From: CAMCXT01 sp046302715
Lineage (GTDB): Bacteria > Bacteroidota > Bacteroidia > M30B66
NCBI GenBank assembly: GCA_046302715.1
Contig: JBKCHQ010000256.1
Coordinates: 1 to 5,320 of the forward strand
Length of the DNA: 5,320 nt
Reading direction: 5' to 3'
Part shown: positions 1-5,320 of the stretch, one piece after another
How positions within the stretch are numbered: position 1 is the first letter of the stretch
How the letters are laid out: each line of letters begins with the position of its first letter
Notes under the pieces: generated by a model
What the model was told of the DNA's origin: nothing
The model's database searches: none
The model's input: the letters and a program-made list of their open reading frames with translations, nothing else
Translations under genes and position numbers: made by a program

Positions 1-1281
1 CACACCGGCATCGAGCACAATGGAATCGCCCGGGCAGAGATACACCGTATCGGGACCAAATTCGATGTAATCGATGTAAGAATTATAAAAAATCCAAGAA
101 GGAAAGTTAGGCAGAGAGAAAAACAGGTCTTCGCTGCCTGATCCAAATGTAAACGCATTGTTGGTAACATCGGGCGTGCTCTCATTAGCACAATTAATCG
201 TACTCAGTCCAATGGTTAATGAGGGTATAATCAGTTGAATAAAATATATCTTTCCATCGGGAGCCAATTGCATGTAACCGGCTGAATTAATATTGGTTGC
301 TACGACTTCTGAAGTAGATTCGACACTAACTCCTTCGTTAAATGCTTGGAGCAGATTGTACCGAACGATTTGATTCTGGCTGGTATTGGCCGAATACAGG
401 TAAAAGCTGTTGGGGGAAAATTCGAACGACGACTCGCCTGCAGTAGGCAACACAATCGGATTGGAAAGCACACCGGTAGAAATATCGAAATCGAAAAGTG
501 CACCCGGCGTGGCCACACGGTTGCAACAGGGCACGCCAAATAACTGATTATTGGGCGATGCTTTGATGATACCGCCCGAATTTGGAAAAGGATACACCGC
601 CGAAAGCGAAAGTCCGTTTTGCGTAAGACTATACACGCCAATTCCGGTGGTGTCGTAATTCATTAAAATCCAGTAATCGGTTTCGTTGGCATGTCGAATG
701 GCGCAAAGCCCTTCGTACGAATAATCATAAACCGGCACATCGGCTTCAATTACACCGCCCAAACCGTTATTGAGGTTCATGTCGATTTTAAAGTATCGTA
801 AACCCCTGCCAAACGGTTCAAAAGGCACTAAGCTATCTACGTAGAACTCTGCCTCTTCCATAGTAAAGAGGTAATATACTTTGTTCTCGCCCGGAGCAGG
901 TACAATAACCGACGACTGCGCGGCGCTCCAACCTCCACCTTCAAGCCCTTGCATATCGTACATAACTTCGTTGTTGCGGTTCCAAATCATCCCGCCGTTT
1001 TGTCCGGCTGCAGGTATGCGCCCACCGCCATTGGAATAAAAGAGCAGATTGCCTGCCGAATCGCAATACGAAGTGCAGCCTTCGAAGGTTGACATAGCAC
1101 TGCCACTTTCCTGCACGGCTTGTCCACTGTTGAAGTTTAAGCTAAAGCCATGACCAAAATGCCAGATATTGGCTTCTTTTTGGGCATTGAGTGCAGAAAT
1201 GCTGGAAATTAAAATTAACCATGCAAAAACCGTTTTTTGCAATGGGCATCTGCAATTGAATATCATGTTAACAAACATCAT
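1..1281 (-). CDS. Secreted propeller-like protein with Ig/PKD-type domain, probable T9SS cargo (C-terminus off window)
   Basis: The frame is open from an ATG pair at 1281/1278 to the window edge, giving 427 residues with no stop. An in-frame TGA at 1288-1290 lies just upstream, so the start must be at 1281, 1278 or the later ATG at 1266. I chose 1281. Residues 1-33 look like a signal peptide: a basic/polar stretch, a hydrophobic core (VFAWLILISSISAL), and likely cleavage after ALNA. The mature part opens with NIWHFG (about 38-43) and continues with features I associate with a recurrent Bacteroidota secreted module: EGCTSYCDSAGNLLFYSNGG, MIWNRNNEVM, QSSVIVPAPGENKVYYLFT, and LPNFPSWIFYNS near the end. 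The final residues, DTVYLCPGDSIVLDAG, read as the first strand of an Ig/PKD-like domain. Proteins of this type usually end in a T9SS sorting domain; that part is not visible, so T9SS export is inferred. The function is unknown, possibly surface adhesion. It lies 314 bp downstream of the nitroreductase on the same strand. Confidence 0.5.
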   Translation of the reverse strand, partial: MMFVNMIFNCRCPLQKTVFAWLILISSISALNAQKEANIWHFGHGFSLNFNSGQAVQESGSAMSTFEGCTSYCDSAGNLLFYSNGGGRIPAAGQNGGMIWNRNNEVMYDMQGLEGGGWSAAQSSVIVPAPGENKVYYLFTMEEAEFYVDSLVPFEPFGRGLRYFKIDMNLNNGLGGVIEADVPVYDYSYEGLCAIRHANETDYWILMNYDTTGIGVYSLTQNGLSLSAVYPFPNSGGIIKASPNNQLFGVPCCNRVATPGALFDFDISTGVLSNPIVLPTAGESSFEFSPNSFYLYSANTSQNQIVRYNLLQAFNEGVSVESTSEVVATNINSAGYMQLAPDGKIYFIQLIIPSLTIGLSTINCANESTPDVTNNAFTFGSGSEDLFFSLPNFPSWIFYNSYIDYIEFGPDTVYLCPGDSIVLDAGV

Positions 1282-1595
1282 TCGGGATCAAGCAATTTTT
1301 TGTTTAATGAACTTTCAAACTATACTTCTACTTTAGTTAAACAGAACAACAACTCTTAACGGTCTCTTGTTTGGCACAAAGAGAGAAAATCCTAAACTGT
1401 AAATTTAATTCGAGTCTTCAAATATACTTGCTGAATAAATTAGGACTTCGATTCAAGTAAATAATTTGAATGAAAAAAACGGGTATAAATAAATCTCAAA
1501 GCGCCAAATTCATGTGTGGTTTTCGGCTGTCCAAACGCATCAAAAAACAAGATCAAAAAATCGTAAAAATTGCAATGACATGGCAAACGCTCACA
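1282..1595. other. AT-rich non-coding spacer (314 bp)
   Basis: No credible gene is visible here on either strand. An open plus-strand frame beginning at 1470 runs mainly antisense to the nitroreductase, and its protein resembles no family I know. The spacer holds the 3' flank of the nitroreductase and the 5' region of the secreted-protein gene. I found no strong GC-rich hairpin followed by a T-run, so a terminator cannot be pointed to. Two short inverted repeats are present: GTTAA/TTAAC around 1336-1360, and TACTTG (1425-1430) / CAAGTA (1454-1459). Both are too short to interpret. Confidence 0.5.
1419..1426 (-). promoter_or_regulatory. Possible Bacteroidota -7 element for the secreted-protein gene
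   Basis: Read on the minus strand this is TATATTTG, an exact fit to the Bacteroidota -7 consensus TAnnTTTG. It lies about 140 bp upstream of the ATG at 1281. The nearest upstream TTG (1456-1454) is separated by 27 nt, longer than the usual gap of about 19-21 nt, so only half of the promoter is convincing. The assignment is inferred from the motif alone. Confidence 0.5.
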
Positions 1596-2318
1596 TCAAT
1601 GCATAAAAATAACCTCTTCGTTCGGAACTCTGAAACGTGGCCCCCAGACACCTTCTTCCGTTCCTTTTCCAACGGCGATAATCATGTTAATTTCAGCCCC
1701 ACGTGGAAGATTGAGTTCACTCTTTACACGGTTTTCGTCGAAGCCCTCCATGGGGCAGGTATGAAATCCTTCGGCAGCAATCGACAACATAAACGTTTGC
1801 GCCGCAAGTGCACAGGACTTATGCACTACAATGCGCTGTTGGGCTTCGCCACCTGAGCGATAAAAGGGCTTTCTCAAACCCATGAAAAAGCTGATGGAGC
1901 GCCTCAACAGGGTCATAAACCCAAATGGATCATTGGCATAAATCAGCGGCATTAATTTTCCATAGTACTTCATAGCGCCGACTTGCAATTTAGTGGGCTC
2001 ACCAACGATAGATTCCTTTATTCGCTGGAGATTCCATTTTGCCCTTTCGCGCCATTTATCGCGTCGGGTTACACATACCACCATGTGTTTAGCTGTTTTT
2101 GCAGCCCGCTGACCGAGGCAAAGCGGCGCAAACTTCTCCAGCTCGGGTTTCGATTTTATCCAATAAAACTCCCATAACTGCATGTTACTGCTGTTGGGCG
2201 ACAGAACAGCCCGTTCTAGACTTTTTTGAACAACTTCGTCGGGCACTTCTACCGAGGCATCGAAAGATCGGTTAGACCTTCTGAAATTGACTATTTCCTG
2301 AAATTCGTTGCTGTACAT
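1596..2318 (-). CDS. Nitroreductase-family FMN-dependent oxidoreductase
   Basis: A complete 240-residue protein of the FMN-dependent nitroreductase superfamily, cytoplasmic, with no signal peptide. Such enzymes use NAD(P)H to reduce nitro compounds, quinones, flavins or enones; the substrate here cannot be read. Visible family signatures are RRSNR at 13-17 (FMN phosphate/ring contacts), SPNSSNMQLWEF at 40-51 (the usual SPSxxNxQPW stretch, with L replacing P), CALAAQTFMLSIAAEGFHTC at 169-188 followed by PMEGFD, and AVGKG near 215-219 with a late Arg (about 230) before PNEEVI. The segment between about 85 and 165 is basic and hydrophobic and makes the protein somewhat longer than the shortest family members. 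I prefer the ATG at 2318, preceded by a GGAAA stretch. A GTG at 2327 in the same frame would add three residues and directly follows TAA-ATT, so either start is possible. The stop is TGA at 1596-1598. It appears to be transcribed alone. Confidence 0.5.
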   Translation of the reverse strand: MYSNEFQEIVNFRRSNRSFDASVEVPDEVVQKSLERAVLSPNSSNMQLWEFYWIKSKPELEKFAPLCLGQRAAKTAKHMVVCVTRRDKWRERAKWNLQRIKESIVGEPTKLQVGAMKYYGKLMPLIYANDPFGFMTLLRRSISFFMGLRKPFYRSGGEAQQRIVVHKSCALAAQTFMLSIAAEGFHTCPMEGFDENRVKSELNLPRGAEINMIIAVGKGTEEGVWGPRFRVPNEEVIFMH

Positions 2319-2378
2319 AGTTTCCACAATTTAGTTCGCCACGTGCTGCAGGACCTTCCAAGCAAGCGCATTTCGAAG

Positions 2379-2877
2379 GATTCATTTCTGCATTTAAATT
2401 TACAACTGAAAAAGTATTCAATCCGACAGACTTGATGAAAATCATTTGCAATTCATGCGACCATTCAAAGGTAATTCCTAGGTTCATATTTATACAAAAA
2501 GAGAATATGAAACGTGGTGTGGCTATGCTTTTGAGATGATTTGTTACAAACATGTTGATTGCATCAAGAAAGAATTGAAATGCAACCAAATTCAATCTAG
2601 GAATTATAGCTGGAGCAACGCCCATGCACAAGTTGATTTAGTAATTGACAGAAATGACAACCTCATTAATCTCTGTGAAATTAAATTCTCACATGATGTT
2701 TTCAATCTTGATGAACAGCACGATTCAAAACTTCGAAAGAAAGAATCGGAGTTTAAGCGTTCAACATCGACACGAAAAGGTGTACATACCGTCATGCTTA
2801 CTACATAGGGCATATCGGGTAATCATTCAATTGGTTTAGTGTCTAATAGCTTAACAAAAGCATGCTTTTTTCAATAA
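2379..2877 (+). pseudogene. Decayed C-terminal remnant of an AAA-family ATPase (ATPase_2/DUF234-like, PD-(D/E)XK-type tail)
   Basis: Read on the plus strand across three lesions, this matches the C-terminal third of a Bacteroidota ATP-binding protein family (P-loop ATPase plus DUF234-like domain, usually about 450-500 residues). From 2379, one frame gives DSFLHLNLQLKKYSIRQT and stops at TGA 2433. Dropping one T at 2432/2433 joins it to DENHLQFMRPFKGNS, resembling the family's RLTDEYSLFYLKF region, apparently with a few residues lost. TAG at 2479 then interrupts, where a Trp is plausible (TGG to TAG). The frame continues through WCGYAFEMICYKHVDCIKK (from 2515) and QVDLVIDRNDNLINLCEIKF (from 2629). 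TAG at 2806 interrupts LTT-x-G, where family members have Tyr. The same frame resumes with GISGNHSIGLVSNSLTKACF and ends at TAA 2875, matching the family C-terminus. The whole P-loop ATPase half is absent. The longest intact piece (ATG 2536 to 2808, 90 aa) could be called as a small hypothetical protein, but I think it is a fragment. The region is visibly more AT-rich than its neighbours. Confidence 0.5.
2466..2498 (-). promoter_or_regulatory. Putative Bacteroidota-type promoter of the nitroreductase gene
   Basis: On the minus strand, TTTG (2498-2495) is followed after 21 nt by TACCTTTG (2473-2466). Both boxes match the -33 TTTG and -7 TAnnTTTG consensus described for Bacteroides and Flavobacterium, and the spacing is within the accepted range. 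Transcription would begin near 2460, leaving a leader of roughly 140 nt before the ATG at 2318. The site lies within the ATPase remnant on the opposite strand. The call rests on motif and spacing only. Confidence 0.5.
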
Positions 2878-2911
2878 ACACCATCCAAATAAAACCACTT
2901 GAGTTGCAGCC

Positions 2912-5320
2912 CTATTTAACCAACTCCACCGTTCCCGCCTTGCTTAACACCCTGCCATCTAATTGCTTTAGATACACATTGTACGCATACACCCCAGTTG
3001 CTGCTTCCACGCCTTTAAATTTGCCATCCCAACATTGCGTAATGTCTTCCGTTGCAAATATCATTTCGCCCCAGCGGTTGTGGATGACTAGTTTAAACTG
3101 CTCAACACATTCGCTCAACACACAGAATGCCTCGTTGGCCTGCGGGCCTTTGCCGTTGGGCGAAAATATGGTGGGGATGAACACCTCGTTGCAGATAATG
3201 TCCACCTCCACACGGAGTGTGTCTGATTGCGTGCATCCCGCCGAATCGGTTCCTATAACAATGTAGCTGGCCGAAGTGGTGGGAAATGCCTGTGTGTTCG
3301 GACAGGTATCGCAGCTCACTGCATCACTCGGCAGCCATTGATAAGAGCTGGCGCCGCTTGCCGAGAGTTCAACCGACTGCCCCTGATTGACTGTCGTTAC
3401 CGATGAGGCAGCAACCACTACGGGCAAAGGCAATATGTTGATGTTGAAGGTAACCACACTGTCGCAACCCGATGCTGCAGTTAACGAAAGTGTATAGCTA
3501 CCGTTTTGTGTGAATACCTGACCAAGTTCGTTTTCATACACGCCACATTCGGTAATGTTTTGAACGCTACCCGCATTCTGCAAAATAGTGAGGTTAAGCG
3601 TAACAACACTATCGCATCCGCCCGATGACGCACCACTTAAGACAATAACGGGTGTATTGGTCGAACCTGAGTAAGTTATCCCGTCTATCCAGGTAAATGC
3701 CTCGCATGCGGTTTGAACATCTGTATAGGAAGTAACATCGCCAACGCTAAGGTTTAGCGTTACCGTTGAATCACAGCCCGATGTAGAACTTAAGAGTGCA
3801 GTTTGGGAAGCGCCCTCAGAAAATGTTAATCCATTCCAACTATATGGAAGCTGGGCCGTGCAAATTGCCAGGTTTTGTTGAATGTTGAATGATTGACCAA
3901 GTTGTAAACGCAAGATGGAGATGCTGTCGCAACCGGCATCATTTTCAGTCGATGCCAGAAAGACGCCCGACTCGCTAAGGGTTTGCCCGTTCCATTGGAA
4001 GACTGTATCGCAGGTGATAAGCTCCGTTTCGGAGGTGATTAAATCGCAAGTACTGTATTTTACAATAAACCCATCAAGACTAGGGGTCCCCGAAAAATCG
4101 TTCTCGGGGTTAATGGTATATTCGGGGCCATCGCCCAGACGAGTTAGTCCGTTGTAATAGCCTATGGCATAAATACTTTCGGTGGAACTTCCAAAGGCAA
4201 TACCGTGAATCCAGGTGGCCGTTTCGGGCGAATCAAAATCGCGCACCCATCTGAAATCGCCCTGACTGTTAAGACACCAAATGTATCCATTCTGAACCTG
4301 AGTACTCCGAATTTCCAAAGCGTTACCGGGATCGAAATCGGTATTCCCGTAGAAAAAACCGCTCGTGATTACATTCTCTGCCTGGTCAAAAAGCATATCC
4401 TGATAAATGCCGTTAAAAAACACCCCCGAATCGATGTGTCTAAACCACGAGACATTTCCATCGGCATCGTATTGACCAATAAATGCATCTAAAGCTGTGC
4501 TATCATTGGAAGCAAAGTTAGAACCAGCCATTTCGTTCAAATCGGATTGTATAATTCCGGAAAACAAGCCTGCCACATGTAACAAGCCCGATGGACTCAT
4601 CCGCACACAATTAATTCTGTTTCCGGCACCGAAGCCTCCGGAGAAATTTTGAATCTGAAATCGCTTAGCCCATTCAAACTGATTTCCGGAATCAAACTTA
4701 ACAACCATAGCCCCAACAGAATTAGAGGTATTTACCTCCAGCAGAAATTCGGCACTCGAAGGATCGGCGTCAAGTGTATTTCCGTATGAAACTAAAGCAA
4801 CATACATGGCGCCGTCGTTTGCGTAGCAAACACTGTTGGCATAATCAGGCCAAGCGGTGCCCCAGGACTTAATTGTAAGCTCATTTCCCCCGCTGTCGAA
4901 CTCTGCAACAAAGGCATCTTGTGAGCCTTCTGTTTGCAGGGTAACAGAGTTGAACACCAGTGTACTGTCGAATGAACCTGCAATGGTAAAAGAACCATTG
5001 TTTTTTACGTGCACATCAAGCACATCTTTGTTTTTAAGCCCATCCAGCTGCTTTACCCACACAAAACTGCCGCTTGTATCGAATTTGGCCATGTAAATGC
5101 TCGCATCTTGTTGCGTGGTCTGCACGGTAGAAACGGCGGGATTATCGAGATCAAACACCCCCATGCCTGTAAATGTACCCACCAAATAAAGATATCCGTT
5201 GTTGTCGTATCGAATGTTCGGGATCGTAAAGCTGAAAAAGTTCACAATTTCTCTCGACCAGACAAACCCTCCGGCTGCATTTGTTTTCGTGAGAAACACA
5301 GTGAAGTTCACCGTATCCTC
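2912..5320 (-). CDS. Large secreted repeat protein with T9SS type B (gliding-motility-associated) C-terminal domain, N-terminus off window
   Basis: The last 802 residues are visible and the frame is open through the right edge. A GTG at 5311 lies inside a repeat and is not a credible start: EDTVNFTVFLTK reads as repeat continuation. Order of modules (residue 1 at the edge): propeller/SBBP-like repeats at about 1-424, recognised by recurring D-A-F/S-I/V-x-K-F/Y-D-x-x-G-N/S-F-x-W units; four Cys repeats at about 434-629, each ending near GCDS(V)VTLNL; one Ig/PKD-like domain at about 630-708 (SVELSASGASSYQWLP, then CDTCPNTQAFP); and a 94-residue C-terminal sorting domain at 709-802 with FSPNG (719-723), NRWGE (748-752), WDGK (764-767), GVYAYNV (776-782) and terminal TVELVK. 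That last domain is the CHU_C/TIGR04131 type, which directs export by T9SS and attachment or release at the cell surface. The protein should be extracellular or surface-anchored, with possible adhesive or structural roles. Its stop is TAG at 2912-2914, converging on the ATPase remnant 34 bp away. A signal peptide is expected upstream of the window. Confidence 0.5.
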   Translation of the reverse strand, partial: EDTVNFTVFLTKTNAAGGFVWSREIVNFFSFTIPNIRYDNNGYLYLVGTFTGMGVFDLDNPAVSTVQTTQQDASIYMAKFDTSGSFVWVKQLDGLKNKDVLDVHVKNNGSFTIAGSFDSTLVFNSVTLQTEGSQDAFVAEFDSGGNELTIKSWGTAWPDYANSVCYANDGAMYVALVSYGNTLDADPSSAEFLLEVNTSNSVGAMVVKFDSGNQFEWAKRFQIQNFSGGFGAGNRINCVRMSPSGLLHVAGLFSGIIQSDLNEMAGSNFASNDSTALDAFIGQYDADGNVSWFRHIDSGVFFNGIYQDMLFDQAENVITSGFFYGNTDFDPGNALEIRSTQVQNGYIWCLNSQGDFRWVRDFDSPETATWIHGIAFGSSTESIYAIGYYNGLTRLGDGPEYTINPENDFSGTPSLDGFIVKYSTCDLITSETELITCDTVFQWNGQTLSESGVFLASTENDAGCDSISILRLQLGQSFNIQQNLAICTAQLPYSWNGLTFSEGASQTALLSSTSGCDSTVTLNLSVGDVTSYTDVQTACEAFTWIDGITYSGSTNTPVIVLSGASSGGCDSVVTLNLTILQNAGSVQNITECGVYENELGQVFTQNGSYTLSLTAASGCDSVVTFNINILPLPVVVAASSVTTVNQGQSVELSASGASSYQWLPSDAVSCDTCPNTQAFPTTSASYIVIGTDSAGCTQSDTLRVEVDIICNEVFIPTIFSPNGKGPQANEAFCVLSECVEQFKLVIHNRWGEMIFATEDITQCWDGKFKGVEAATGVYAYNVYLKQLDGRVLSKAGTVELVK
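3434..4018 (-). repeat. Four tandem Cys-containing 'GCDS' repeats in the large secreted protein
   Basis: Four units of about 50 residues (spacing of GCDS codons roughly 155-160 bp, near 3930, 3775, 3615 and 3460). Each has an early Cys (ITCDTVFQWNG, AICTAQLPYSWNG, TACEAFTWIDG, TECGVYENELG), a Gly/Ser-rich hairpin, then GCDS and a strand such as VVTLNLTI. The two Cys of each unit could form a disulphide in the oxidising extracellular setting; that is inference. The fourth unit is the most divergent in its first half, lacking the Trp seen in the others. Confidence 0.5.
4046..5320 (-). repeat. Protein-level propeller-like repeats (six visible unit starts plus a partial one)
   Basis: Unit starts in the large secreted protein, by decreasing coordinate: a partial one at the edge (VNFTVFLTKTNAAGGFVW), then near 5106 (DASIYMAKFDTSGSFVW), 4918 (DAFVAEFDSGGN), 4714 (GAMVVKFDSGNQFEW), 4488 (DAFIGQYDADGNVSW), 4289 (GYIWCLNSQGDFRW) and 4077 (DGFIVKYSTC, which closes the series). 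Spacing is about 190-225 bp (63-75 residues). The units have diverged at the DNA level, so the repeat is visible only in protein. The pattern is consistent with beta-propeller blades, of which more may lie off window. Confidence 0.5.

Noticed and set aside
300..641. Minus-strand frames of 62-113 codons between 300 and 641.
   Set aside because: They overlap the long secreted-protein frame on the same strand, which has a signal peptide and family motifs.
1470..1856. Plus-strand open frame of 128 codons starting in the spacer.
   Set aside because: Most of it is antisense to the nitroreductase, the protein resembles nothing I know, and the opposite strand has clear family motifs.
2309..2327. GTG at 2327 as the nitroreductase start.
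   Set aside because: It is possible, but the ATG nine bases downstream is the stronger codon, has a GGAAA stretch just before it, and leaves the FMN motif at the normal distance from the N-terminus. Not excluded.
2226..2435. Plus-strand frame of 69 codons as a separate small gene.
   Set aside because: Its first part is antisense to the nitroreductase. Its last 18 codons are better explained as the part of the ATPase remnant before the frameshift.
2272..2631. Minus-strand open frame of 119 codons across the remnant and the nitroreductase start.
   Set aside because: It is antisense to the readable ATPase remnant, overlaps the nitroreductase in another frame and has no recognisable motif.
2856..2869. 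Perfect palindrome AAAAGCATGCTTTT followed by more T, near the convergent gene ends, as a terminator.
   Set aside because: With a four-base loop only a five-pair, A/T-dominated stem remains, too weak for a convincing intrinsic terminator. It also overlaps the rebuilt C-terminal codons of the remnant.
5300..5320. GTG at 5311 as the start of the large secreted protein.
   Set aside because: The frame is open to the window edge, the codons before and after it read as continuous repeat sequence, and no signal peptide follows it.

Overview
The window looks like a chromosomal segment from a member of the Bacteroidota. Evidence: a C-terminal gliding-motility/type IX secretion (T9SS) type B sorting domain, Bacteroidota-style secreted repeat proteins, an AAA-ATPase remnant of a family common in this phylum, and a sequence matching the Bacteroidota promoter (TTTG, 21-nt gap, TAnnTTTG). 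I cannot place it below phylum level.

Layout, left to right. (1) Positions 1-1281, minus strand: the first 427 residues of a secreted protein that runs off the left edge. It has a signal peptide, a large module with a WHFG start and a propeller-like character, and the beginning of an Ig/PKD-like domain. (2) Positions 1282-1595: AT-rich non-coding DNA containing the 5' region of that gene and the 3' end of its upstream neighbour. (3) Positions 1596-2318, minus strand: an intact FMN-dependent nitroreductase-family protein. (4) Positions 2379-2877, plus strand: a decayed C-terminal remnant of an AAA-family ATPase with a PD-(D/E)XK-like (DUF234-type) tail. It is broken by one frameshift and two nonsense codons. 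The best promoter candidate for the nitroreductase lies inside it, on the opposite strand. (5) Positions 2912-5320, minus strand: the last 802 residues of a very large secreted protein. It consists of propeller-type repeats, four Cys-containing 'GCDS' repeats, one Ig/PKD-like domain and a T9SS sorting domain. Its start lies beyond the right edge.

The two secreted proteins are probably both T9SS cargo, though the sorting domain is visible in only one. Nothing shows that they work with the nitroreductase. I found no RNA gene, CRISPR array, insertion sequence or convincing terminator. I see no clear new biological system. The most informative part is the ATPase remnant, whose reading can be rebuilt across its lesions to a natural-looking stop codon.
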